Origin: Methylobacterium sp. UNC378MF
Lineage (GTDB): Bacteria > Pseudomonadota > Alphaproteobacteria > Rhizobiales > Beijerinckiaceae
Reading direction: 5' to 3'
Length of the DNA: 64,000 nucleotides
Assembly (NCBI RefSeq): GCF_900103195.1
Contig: NZ_FMWU01000017.1
Location: 1-64,000 of the forward strand
Part shown: one piece after another, positions 23,977 through 31,436 of the stretch
How positions within the stretch are numbered: the stretch's first letter is position 1
Layout of the letters: each line of letters starts with the position of its first letter
Translations under genes and position numbers: made by a program
The notes under the pieces: model-generated
Told to the model about the DNA's origin: nothing
Seen by the model: only the letters and a program-made list of their open reading frames with translations
Databases searched by the model: none

Positions 23977-25218
23977 ATGCCGATGGAACGCAGCGTTTCG
24001 AGTCGGGCCCTGGCCCTGCTCGCAGTAGCGGGGTTGTTGGGACCGACGCAGGCCCGTGCCGCCGATCCGATCAAGATCGGAGTGATCGCCGAGGCGCAGT
24101 CGGTGGTCGGGGCCTCGATCCCGCAGGCGGTGCAGCTCGCCGCCGACGAGATCAACGCCAAGGGCGGGATCGACGGGCGCCAGATCCAGGTCGTCACCTA
24201 CGACGACAAGTCCTCCGCCTCCGACGCGGTCCGCGCCTTCCAGCGGGCGGTCTCCGAGGACAAGGTCAACCTCGTCATCGCCAGCTACATCTCGGAGGTC
24301 GTGCTGGCGCTGATGCCCTGGGCGGCCCGGCTGAAGACGCCGATGATCACGCCGGGCGCCGCCTCCAACGAGATCAGCCTCGCCGTCCACAAGGACTACG
24401 CCCGCAACAAGTACACCTTCCACGGCTATCTCACCTCGGCGGCGCTGGCTCAATCGATCTGCGATTCCACGAAGGACATGCTGATCGACTTGATGAAGGT
24501 GAAGACCGCCGCGATCATGAGCGAGGACGCGGCCTGGACCCGTCCCCTCGACGTCGGTTACGAAAAGTGCCTGCCCGAGATCGGGGTGAAGGTCGTCGAT
24601 CACATCCGCTTCTCGCCGGACACGGGCGACTTCACGCCGATCTACAACAAGATCGAGGCGGCCAAGCCCGACCTGATCGTCACCGGGATCTCGCATGTCG
24701 GCGTGCAGCCGACTGTGCAGTGGCAGAACCAGCAGGTGCCGCTCGCCATGACCGGCATGAACTCGCAGGCAACCTCCTCGACCTTCTGGGCCAACACCAA
24801 CGGCGCGACGCAGGGGGTCATCTTCCAGAGCATCGCGGTGCCGGGTGCGGCCATCACCGACAAGTCGCTCGCCTTCAGCGACGCGTTCAAGAAGCGCTTC
24901 GGCAGCGATCCGTCCTACGCCGGCTACATGGCCTATGATCAGGTCTACTACGCGGCCGATGCGGTGAAGCGCGCCGGCACAACGGAGGCCGACAAGCTCG
25001 TGGATGCTCTCGAGAAGACCGACTGGGTGGGCACGGTCGGGCGCACGCAGTTCTACGGCAAGGACGACCCGTTCACCCACTCGATCAAGTACGGTCCCGG
25101 CTTCATCACAGGCCTGATGGCGCAGTGGCAGGATGGCAAGCAGATCGCGATCTGGCCGAAGAGCCTCGCGCAGGGGCAGATCGTACTGCCCGCGGCGGTG
25201 AAGGCGGCGGCCCGGTAG
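23977..25218 (+). CDS. ABC transporter substrate-binding protein (LIVBP type)
   Basis: Periplasmic type 1 binding protein of 413 residues. It has a signal peptide (MPMERSVSSRALALLAVAGLLGPTQARAA) and a mature start DPIKIGVIAEAQSVVGASIPQAVQLAADEINAKGGIDGRQI, typical of branched-chain amino acid/amide binders. MITPGAASNEIS and DFTPIYNKIEAAKPDLIVTGISHVG are family regions. No permease or ATPase gene lies nearby, so the transporter partners are elsewhere or it acts as an orphan binder. An AGGAGGA site precedes the ATG. A 14-bp-stem terminator follows. Confidence 0.9.
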   Translation: MPMERSVSSRALALLAVAGLLGPTQARAADPIKIGVIAEAQSVVGASIPQAVQLAADEINAKGGIDGRQIQVVTYDDKSSASDAVRAFQRAVSEDKVNLVIASYISEVVLALMPWAARLKTPMITPGAASNEISLAVHKDYARNKYTFHGYLTSAALAQSICDSTKDMLIDLMKVKTAAIMSEDAAWTRPLDVGYEKCLPEIGVKVVDHIRFSPDTGDFTPIYNKIEAAKPDLIVTGISHVGVQPTVQWQNQQVPLAMTGMNSQATSSTFWANTNGATQGVIFQSIAVPGAAITDKSLAFSDAFKKRFGSDPSYAGYMAYDQVYYAADAVKRAGTTEADKLVDALEKTDWVGTVGRTQFYGKDDPFTHSIKYGPGFITGLMAQWQDGKQIAIWPKSLAQGQIVLPAAVKAAAR

Positions 25219-25232
25219 GCTGGCCCCTGAAC

Positions 25233-25283
25233 CGGCAACGGACGCGTTCGGCGCCTTCGGCTTGCCAAGCGCGTCCGTTGCCG
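25233..25283 (+). terminator. Long-stem terminator after the binding protein gene
   Basis: CGGCAACGGACGCG (25233-25246) pairs perfectly with CGCGTCCGTTGCCG (25270-25283) across a 23-base loop. There is no U-tract. It starts 15 bases after the stop codon. Confidence 0.55.
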
Positions 25284-25350
25284 CAACTAGAGCCGAACCG
25301 CGACGTTGTGAGCGCGGCCGAGACCACCTGCGCGCCGAGGATTATCGTTG

Positions 25351-26364
25351 ATGGCCACAACCGACCTGCCCGGGACCATGCGCCAGATCCGCTATGCGGG
25401 TTCCGGTGGCCCGGAGGTGATCAGCCTCGAAACCGCCCCCGTGCCGAGCCCGGGGTCCGGACAGGTCCTGATCGAAGTGGTGGCCGCCGGCGTGAACCGG
25501 CCCGATGTGGCGCAGCGTTCCGGCGTGTATCCGCCACCGCCCGGCGCGACCGAGATCCCGGGCCTCGAAGTCGCCGGACGCGTGGTCGCGCTCGGACGCG
25601 AGGTCAACGGCCTGTCGCTCGGGGACGAGGTCTGCGCCCTCGTGATCAGCGGCGGCTACGCCGAGTACGCCGTGGCCGAGGCGTCCCATTGTTTGCCGCG
25701 TCCGAAAGCCGTCTCGCTGATCGATGCCGGCGGCCTGCCGGAGACTTTCTTCACGGTCTACTCGAACGTCGTCCAGCGCGGTCGCCTCGCACGCGGCGAG
25801 AGTTTCCTCGTCCATGGCGGATCAAGCGGCATCGGCGCGACCGCGATCCAGATTGCCAAGCATGTCGGCGCCCGGGTCTTCGCTACGGCGGGCTCGGCCG
25901 AGAAGTGCCGATTCTGCGAGGAACTCGGCGCTGAGGCCGCGATCGACTACAAGCAACTCGATTTCGCTGAGGAGCTGAAGCGCCTCACCGACGGACGCGG
26001 CGTCGATGTCATCCTCGACATGATCGGCGCGAGCTATCTTCCCCGGAATCTCAAGTCGCTGGCACCGGACGGGCGTCTGGTGATGATCGCCCTGATGGGC
26101 GGCTACAAGGTCGACGGCCTGAACATCACGCCGATCATGCGCAATCGCCTGACCTTCACGGGCTCGACGCTTCGGCCGCGGGGGAAAGCCGACAAGGCGG
26201 CGATCGCCGACGGCCTGCGCCGGGACATCTGGCCCGAACTCGATGCCGGGCGGATCCGGACGGTCACCCATGCCACGTTCCCGCTCGAGCGGGCCCTCGA
26301 CGCGCACGAATTGATGGAATCCAGCGCCCATCTCGGCAAGATCCTTCTGACCACCGGACGGTAA
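25351..26364 (+). CDS. NAD(P)H quinone oxidoreductase, zeta-crystallin/PIG3 type
   Basis: Medium-chain dehydrogenase/reductase of 337 residues that transfers hydride from NAD(P)H to quinones or enones. MRQIRYAGSGGPEVISLETAPVPSPGSGQVLIEV is the N-terminal GroES-like start, and VAAAGVNRPDVAQRSGVYPPPPGA is characteristic of the PIG3 subgroup. LVHGGSSGIGATAIQIAKHVGARVFATAGSAEK is the Rossmann cofactor site (AxxGxG variant GSSGIG). No zinc ligands are seen. I chose ATG 25351, the codon after a possible TTG at 25348; GAGG at 25337 supports either. Confidence 0.9.
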   Translation: MATTDLPGTMRQIRYAGSGGPEVISLETAPVPSPGSGQVLIEVVAAGVNRPDVAQRSGVYPPPPGATEIPGLEVAGRVVALGREVNGLSLGDEVCALVISGGYAEYAVAEASHCLPRPKAVSLIDAGGLPETFFTVYSNVVQRGRLARGESFLVHGGSSGIGATAIQIAKHVGARVFATAGSAEKCRFCEELGAEAAIDYKQLDFAEELKRLTDGRGVDVILDMIGASYLPRNLKSLAPDGRLVMIALMGGYKVDGLNITPIMRNRLTFTGSTLRPRGKADKAAIADGLRRDIWPELDAGRIRTVTHATFPLERALDAHELMESSAHLGKILLTTGR

Positions 26365-26479
26365 CACCGCGACCCGGCAGGAACCTGCTTCGGCGGCCCC
26401 GCGTTGGCGGCCGGTAACGAGATCGTGTCGCACAGCGCCCGTTTCGGCGTGTGGCGTCCCGCCGAAGAAGGTTTTTCAG

Positions 26480-26785
26480 ATGGCCGAGAAATTGAACCCG
26501 AACGAAAGCCGTCAGGGCGAGCGCGGCAAACCCGTCCTCTGGGTTCTGGTGGCGAGCCTCGTGCTGCTGGCGATCGCCACGGTGGGTCTGCTCACGTGGA
26601 ACGGTGCCAATTCGCCGAAGGACTACGCCAGCCAGAGCCAGGACGCGTCGCGCAAGGAAGTGACGGGTTCGGTCACCGGCCAGTCCGGCGGCGCGTCGCC
26701 GTCGAACAGCACCGGTGTTCCGGGCGGGAACCCGTCCTATCCGCAGCCGGCTCAGCCGGGCGCCAACGGCGGCGCGCCGAAGTAA
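26480..26785 (+). CDS. Small single-pass membrane protein
   Basis: A 101-residue protein with a charged N-terminus (MAEKLNPNESRQGERGKP) and one membrane segment at about 18-41 (VLWVLVASLVLLAIATVGLLTW). The tail is low-complexity, rich in Ser, Gly, Gln and Pro. It likely sits in the inner membrane with the tail in the periplasm. AAGAAGG lies upstream of the ATG. No family was recognised. Confidence 0.7.
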   Translation: MAEKLNPNESRQGERGKPVLWVLVASLVLLAIATVGLLTWNGANSPKDYASQSQDASRKEVTGSVTGQSGGASPSNSTGVPGGNPSYPQPAQPGANGGAPK

Positions 26786-26793
26786 GAGCGAGC

Positions 26794-26819
26794 CGGGACG
26801 GCTTCATGAAGCCGTCCCG
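26794..26819. terminator. Perfect palindromic terminator
   Basis: A 26-base perfect palindrome centred between 26806 and 26807, with arms CGGGACGGCT and AGCCGTCCCG around TCATGA, lies between the small membrane protein gene and hbd. It would serve both converging genes. Confidence 0.6.
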
Positions 26820-26831
26820 CAACGCGCAGTC

Positions 26832-27713
26832 TCAGCGGGTCGGGATCGGCGTCGGCCCACGGTAATCGTAGAAGCCGCGTTTGGCCTTGCGGCCGAGCCA
26901 GCCGGCCTCGACGTACTTCACCAGCAGCGGGCAGGGGCGGTACTTCGAATCGGCCAGCCCTTCGTAGAGCACCTGCATGACCGACAGGCAGGTATCGAGG
27001 CCGATGAAGTCGGCCAGCTGCAGCGGCCCCATCGGGTGGTTGGCACCGAGCTTCATCGCGGTGTCGATCGACTCGACCGATCCGACGCCTTCGTAGAGCG
27101 TGTAGATCGCCTCGTTGATCATCGGCAGCAGGATGCGGTTGACGATGAAGGCCGGGAAATCCTCCGACATGGTCGAGGTCTTGCCGAGCTTCGCGATGAA
27201 CGCCTTGGCCGATTCGTAGGTCGTATCCTCGGTGGCGATGCCGCGGATCAGCTCGACGAGCTGCATCACCGGCACCGGGTTCATGAAGTGGATGCCGATG
27301 AACTTTTCCGGTCGGTCGGTCGCCGCCGCCAGCCGCGTAATGGAGATCGACGACGTATTCGTCGCCACCAAGGTCTCCGGTCGGAGCGATCCGCACAGCG
27401 CGGTGAAGATCTCGCGCTTCGTCGCCTCGTTCTCGGTCGCCGCCTCGATCACGAGGTCGCAGGGCGCAAGAGCGGCGTAATCTCGGGCCGGAACGATGCG
27501 CGCGCGGGCCTCGCCGCTGTCGCCCTCCGTCAACGAACCCTTCGCAACGAGGCGCGCGAGGCTGCCCTCGATCACGGTCAGGCCGTTGTCCAGCCGGGCG
27601 GCATCGCGATCGTTCAACAGGACGTCCAAGCCGGCGGTGGCGCAGACCTGCGCGATGCCGCTGCCCATCTGGCCCGCGCCGATGATGCCGACCCGCTTGA
27701 TCTCCATATGCAT
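26832..27713 (-). CDS. hbd: 3-hydroxybutyryl-CoA dehydrogenase
   Basis: NAD(P)-dependent enzyme interconverting 3-hydroxybutyryl-CoA and acetoacetyl-CoA; 293 residues, standard for the short Hbd/PaaH type. The Rossmann motif is VGIIGAGQMGSGIAQVCATAG. The substrate/catalytic region has FIGIHFMNPVPVMQLVELIRG (His of the His-Glu pair) and the C-terminal half has FPAFIVNRILLPMINEAIYTLYEGVGSVESIDTAMKLGANHPMGPLQLADFIGLD. It is the last gene of etfB-etfA-hbd. In a PHB-accumulating methylotroph it links acyl-CoA metabolism and the ethylmalonyl-CoA or beta-oxidation routes; this last point is inference. Confidence 0.93.
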   Translation of the reverse strand: MHMEIKRVGIIGAGQMGSGIAQVCATAGLDVLLNDRDAARLDNGLTVIEGSLARLVAKGSLTEGDSGEARARIVPARDYAALAPCDLVIEAATENEATKREIFTALCGSLRPETLVATNTSSISITRLAAATDRPEKFIGIHFMNPVPVMQLVELIRGIATEDTTYESAKAFIAKLGKTSTMSEDFPAFIVNRILLPMINEAIYTLYEGVGSVESIDTAMKLGANHPMGPLQLADFIGLDTCLSVMQVLYEGLADSKYRPCPLLVKYVEAGWLGRKAKRGFYDYRGPTPIPTR

Positions 27714-27896
27714 GTGCCGACCTGTGCCCCCAATGCGGATGCCGATCCACGGCCGCGCGGCAAGCCGGACGGCACGAACGCGACGGCACCGCGCGTAGTC
27801 TCGCCGCTGCAGCCTTCTAGACCAATCTTCGATCCGGAAGGAACCCGTGAAACCGCGTTCTGAGACACGACTCTCGAGTTGCCAGAACGCGGTCCG

Positions 27897-28850
27897 TTAC
27901 TGACCCTTGGCTTTGCCGATCTCGGATTGCAGCTCAGGTACGACCTGGAAGAGGTCACCGACGAGCCCGTAATCGGCCACTTGGAAGATCGGAGCGTCCT
28001 CATCCTTGTTGATGGCGACGATGACCTTCGAGTCCTTCATGCCGGCGAGATGCTGGATCGCGCCCGAGATACCCACCGCGACGTAGAGATCGGGTGCTAC
28101 GACCTTGCCGGTCTGCCCAACCTGCCAATCGTTCGGCGCATAGCCGGCATCGACCGCGGCGCGGGAGGCGCCGACCGCGGCGCCGAGCGAGTCGGCCAGC
28201 GGCTCGATCAGCTCGTGGAACTTCTCCGACGAGCCGAGCGAGCGGCCGCCGGACACGATGATGCGCGCCGAGGCCAGCTCAGGCCGGTCCGACTTGGCGA
28301 TCTCCTCGCCCTTGAAGGTCGAGCCACCAGCGGCGGGCGCGGCCGCGGAGACGGGCTCGATCGGGGCAACCGAGCCGCCTTCACCCGCCGCCTTGAACGC
28401 CGCCGTGCGCACGGTGATCACCGTCTTGCCCGCCGGGGCCTGCACGGTCTGGATCGCGTTGCCGGCGTAGATCGGCCGCTCGAACGTATCGGGCGCGACC
28501 ACCTTGATGATATCGGAGACCTGCGCGACGTCGAGAAGGGCGGCCACACGCGGCAGCACGTTCTTGCCGGTGGTCGAGGCCGACGCGATGATCACGTCGT
28601 ACGGGCCGGCGACCGACGCGATCAGCGCTCCGACGGGCTCGGCGAGGTCGTGGTCGTAGACGGCGTCTTCTGCGCTCAGGACCTTCTCGACGCCGTCGAG
28701 CTTGGCCGCAGCCTCGGCCACGGCCTTCGAGCCGGTGCCCAGAACGAGAGCGTGGATCGGGGCCCCGATCTCCTTCGCGGCGGACAGCGCTTTCAGCGTG
28801 CTGTCCTTGATCTGGCCGTTGCCGTGCTCGACGAAGAGGAGTGTCGTCAT
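27897..28850 (-). CDS. etfA: Electron transfer flavoprotein alpha subunit
   Basis: FAD-binding subunit of ETF, the carrier that passes electrons from acyl-CoA dehydrogenases to ETF-quinone oxidoreductase; 317 residues. The C-terminal FAD domain is recognisable by [71 protein letters not shown] and [32 protein letters not shown]. The N-terminal domain is the usual alpha/beta partner fold ([29 protein letters not shown]). It follows etfB by 67 bases containing a strong hairpin, and precedes hbd. Confidence 0.96.
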   Translation of the reverse strand: MTTLLFVEHGNGQIKDSTLKALSAAKEIGAPIHALVLGTGSKAVAEAAAKLDGVEKVLSAEDAVYDHDLAEPVGALIASVAGPYDVIIASASTTGKNVLPRVAALLDVAQVSDIIKVVAPDTFERPIYAGNAIQTVQAPAGKTVITVRTAAFKAAGEGGSVAPIEPVSAAAPAAGGSTFKGEEIAKSDRPELASARIIVSGGRSLGSSEKFHELIEPLADSLGAAVGASRAAVDAGYAPNDWQVGQTGKVVAPDLYVAVGISGAIQHLAGMKDSKVIVAINKDEDAPIFQVADYGLVGDLFQVVPELQSEIGKAKGQ

Positions 28851-28879
28851 GGTCTGCTGGTGCCCTTGAGGGTGGTGGC

Positions 28880-28910
28880 GCGGGGCTCGACCGGATCTAG
28901 GGAGCCCCGC
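28880..28910 (-). other. Intercistronic hairpin between etfB and etfA
   Basis: GCGGGGCTC (28880-28888) pairs perfectly with GAGCCCCGC (28902-28910) around a 13-base loop, in the 67-base gap. It could be an RNA processing or stability element that sets the etfB:etfA ratio, or a partial terminator. The choice is not shown by sequence. Confidence 0.45.
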
Positions 28911-28917
28911 CTGCGGA

Positions 28918-29667
28918 TCAGATGACGCCGGCTTCGACCTTGAGCTTCTGAACGAGCTCGGCCGCGGAACCGACCTTGACGCCGGCCGAGCGGCCCGGCG
29001 GTTCGGCGGTCTTGAGCACCGTGAGCCGCGGGGTCACGTCGACACCGAGCGCGTCCGGTGCCAGCTCCTCAAGGGGCTTCTTCTTGGCCTTCATGATGTT
29101 GGGCAGCGACGCGTAGCGCGGCTCGTTGAGGCGGAGATCCGTGGTCACGATCGCCGGCAATTTGAGACTGACGGTCTGCAGGCCGCCATCAACCTCGCGT
29201 GTGACGTCGAGGCTACCCTCGCCGGGCTCGATCTTGTACGCGAAGGTGCCCTGCGGCCAGCCGAGCAGCGCGCCGAGCATCTGCCCGGTCTGGTTCGAAT
29301 CGTCGTCGATCGCCTGCTTGCCGAGGATGACGAGCTGCGGGCTCTCCTTCTCGACGACGGCCTTGAGAAGCTTCGCCACGGCGAGGGGCTCGCAATTCAC
29401 GTCCGTCTTCACCAGGATCGCGCGGTCGGCACCCATGGCCAGCGCCGTGCGCAGCGTCTCCTGTGCCTGCTGCGGGCCGATCGACACCGCAACGATCTCG
29501 GTGACGGTGCCCTTCTCCTTCAGGCGGATCGCCTCTTCCACGGCGATCTCATCGAAGGGGTTCATGGACATCTTCACGTTGGCGAGCTCGACACCGGAGC
29601 CGTCGGCCTTCACGCGAATCTTGACGTTGTAGTCCACCACCCGCTTGACGGGCACCAGCACCTTCAT
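28918..29667 (-). CDS. etfB: Electron transfer flavoprotein beta subunit
   Basis: AMP-binding subunit of ETF, 249 residues. [53 protein letters not shown] is the family N-terminus. [25 protein letters not shown] is the AMP-binding loop, and [26 protein letters not shown] is the recognition loop for partner dehydrogenases. The ATG at 29665-29667 replaces a longer frame to 29778. A TTGACA-containing promoter lies about 100 bases upstream. Confidence 0.97.
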   Translation of the reverse strand: MKVLVPVKRVVDYNVKIRVKADGSGVELANVKMSMNPFDEIAVEEAIRLKEKGTVTEIVAVSIGPQQAQETLRTALAMGADRAILVKTDVNCEPLAVAKLLKAVVEKESPQLVILGKQAIDDDSNQTGQMLGALLGWPQGTFAYKIEPGEGSLDVTREVDGGLQTVSLKLPAIVTTDLRLNEPRYASLPNIMKAKKKPLEELAPDALGVDVTPRLTVLKTAEPPGRSAGVKVGSAAELVQKLKVEAGVI

Positions 29668-29764
29668 GGCGGTCACGATCCTTCCCCGAGGATTCTTGTC
29701 GTCGTGCAGGCCACTCCCACGGGCGCTCGAAGCGCAGCGTGGCCAGGGCACGCAAGGCGCGCGG

Positions 29765-29794
29765 ACCGTAACGGCCACATTTCCGCCTTGTCAA
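29765..29794 (-). promoter_or_regulatory. Candidate promoter of etfB-etfA-hbd
   Basis: On the minus strand, TTGACA (complement of 29789-29794) precedes TTACGG by 17 bases, or TACGGT by 18 bases (29765-29771). The -35 is a perfect consensus and the -10 is poor. It lies between the adenosyltransferase stop and etfB, implying that etfBA-hbd can be transcribed alone. Confidence 0.45.
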
Positions 29795-29835
29795 CGCGAC
29801 GCCGTGGCGAGCCCGCGAAAAGGCCCGGTGCCGGC

Positions 29836-30408
29836 TCAGCGGTTGGCGCCGGGTACCCAGAGCACGTCGTCGGCTCCGTCGCCATTGGCCGCGCGGCTCG
29901 CCACGAACAGGAAATCCGACAGGCGGTTGAGGTAGCGCAGCGCCTCCGGCGACACCGTCTCGTCGTCCCGGGCTGCGAGGCCGACCGCCAGCCGCTCCGC
30001 GCGTCGGCAGACGGTCCGGGCGAGGTGCAGGGCCGCTGCGGCCGGCGAGCCGCCGGGCAGCACGAAGGATTTCAGCGGCGGGATGGTCGCGTTGAGAGCA
30101 TCGATATCGCGCTCCAGACGGTCGACCTGGCTCGCCACGATCCTCAGCGGCTCGTAGGGGAGAGGCTCCGGGCTCGGCGGTGTCGCCAGGTCGGCCCCGA
30201 GGTCGAACAGGTCGTTCTGGATCGCGCCGAGCATCTGATCGAGCGGCCCCTGCGTGTGCAGGCGCGCCATCCCGATGCAGGCATTGGTCTCGTCCACGGT
30301 GCCGTAAGTCTCGACCCGGAGATCCGCCTTCGAGCGACGCTGTCCGTCGGCCAGCGCGGTCGTGCCCTTGTCGCCGGTTCGGGTGTAGATGCGGTTGAGC
30401 TTGACCAA
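29836..30408 (-). CDS. PduO-type cob(I)alamin adenosyltransferase
   Basis: ATP:co(I)rrinoid adenosyltransferase of 190 residues that makes adenosylcobalamin, the cofactor of methylmalonyl- and ethylmalonyl-CoA mutases. The N-terminus KLNRIYTRTGDKGTTALADGQRRSKADLRVETYGTVDETNACIGMA is diagnostic (T-R-x-G-D-x-G-x-T). ILPGGSPAAAALHLARTVCRRAERLAVGL is the second ATP/corrin motif. It sits next to etfBA-hbd, as in other Rhizobiales, a logical place for a B12-dependent acyl-CoA pathway. Here a PagL-like gene separates it from the twin-TM gene. Confidence 0.95.
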   Translation of the reverse strand: MVKLNRIYTRTGDKGTTALADGQRRSKADLRVETYGTVDETNACIGMARLHTQGPLDQMLGAIQNDLFDLGADLATPPSPEPLPYEPLRIVASQVDRLERDIDALNATIPPLKSFVLPGGSPAAAALHLARTVCRRAERLAVGLAARDDETVSPEALRYLNRLSDFLFVASRAANGDGADDVLWVPGANR

Positions 30409-30421
30409 GAGGTTCAGCGCC

Positions 30422-31045
30422 TCAGAACGTATAGCCGATCTTGCCGCCGTAATTGGTCAAGCCGCGGTTGTTGGCGCAGAGTCCGGCATTCGACATGTGC
30501 TCGACCGTCGCCATGATGCTCCAGTGCTCCGTCAGGCGGAAGCCCAGGGCCGCCGCCTCGCGGAACATGGGAGAACAGCCGAGCGTATTGAAGCCGTAGG
30601 GCGTCTCCGCCTTCGGGCCGGTCCAGCCGTTATGGGCCACGCCGCCGAAGAACCCGTCGAGGAAGACCCGGCGGTTGAAGGTTTCCGGGAACACTTCGAG
30701 GGTCCAGGTGGCGCCGAGATAGGCGTAGCTGGTCCGGCCGCCGGTGTTGTAGCTGCCGCCGACCGTCGGCCGCGGCACGAAGGCCTGCCAGAACGGATCC
30801 ATGCTGAGGACGGGCTTGGCGAACAGGATCTCGCCGTTGACGTTCGCCTTGCTGAAGCCGGGGAGCTTGCCCTCGGCGCTGCCGGGATCCTGCACCGCGC
30901 CGCCGATCCGGATCTCCGACACGATGCTGAGCGGCTGGACGGGCGCCGCGTAGGCGGCAGGCGGCGGCACGTCGGCGGCCGAAGCCGGCAGGATGGCCGC
31001 CCCGGTCAGGATACCGAACAGACAGAGGCGAGAAGGGGCAGTCAT
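30422..31045 (-). CDS. PagL-like lipid A 3-O-deacylase (acyloxyacyl hydrolase)
   Basis: Outer-membrane beta-barrel of 207 residues with a signal peptide (MTAPSRLCLFGILTGAAILPASA). The end EHMSNAGLCANNRGLTNYGGKIGYTF carries the PagL-type His-Ser pair and Asn (HxSNA). It closes with the aromatic C-terminal residue usual for BAM-assembled barrels. PagL removes the 3-position acyl chain of lipid A, remodelling the outer membrane. It lies 13 bases before the adenosyltransferase, probably cotranscribed, but the function is unrelated to cobalamin. Confidence 0.82.
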   Translation of the reverse strand: MTAPSRLCLFGILTGAAILPASAADVPPPAAYAAPVQPLSIVSEIRIGGAVQDPGSAEGKLPGFSKANVNGEILFAKPVLSMDPFWQAFVPRPTVGGSYNTGGRTSYAYLGATWTLEVFPETFNRRVFLDGFFGGVAHNGWTGPKAETPYGFNTLGCSPMFREAAALGFRLTEHWSIMATVEHMSNAGLCANNRGLTNYGGKIGYTF

Positions 31046-31184
31046 GCGGGCTCGGCCGATCGGGCGCAGCGATTTGCTTCTACCGAGCGTAGCAGAGGCT
31101 CGCGGGGTGCGGCGGCCAATTCATCCCTTGCCGCAGCGAAAGGCGTTCAGTGCGGCGGCGCGGTCACACCCGTTCCAGCGCCCC

Positions 31185-31370
31185 TCAGGCCGAACGCCAC
31201 CAGACGACGCCCATAATGATCACGATCGCCACGAATTGCAGGAGCACGCGCAGGCGCATCAGCTTCTGCGAGAGGCTGGCGCTGCCGCCCCGCATCATGT
31301 TGGCCAAGCCCAGGAGCAGGATGACAGCGACGGCCAGGCAGGCGATCAGGACGAGGGTATTGGACGACAT
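31185..31370 (-). CDS. Twin transmembrane helix small protein (HIG1-like)
   Basis: A 61-residue protein with two membrane segments at about 4-26 (TLVLIACLAVAVILLLGLANMM) and 41-58 (VLLQFVAIVIIMGVVWW), joined by a basic loop containing QKLMRLRVLLQF. The pattern (MRxRVxLQ) matches the HIG1-domain family that modulates respiratory complexes in eukaryotes and recurs in alphaproteobacteria just upstream of the adenosyltransferase-etfBA cluster. The bacterial role is unknown. Confidence 0.8.
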   Translation of the reverse strand: MSSNTLVLIACLAVAVILLLGLANMMRGGSASLSQKLMRLRVLLQFVAIVIIMGVVWWRSA

Positions 31371-31436
31371 GCGGTCGGCGTTCCGGATAGGGCGGGAGCC
31401 TTGCGGCGGCTGTGCGTTGCGTGAGGGAGCGGACGC

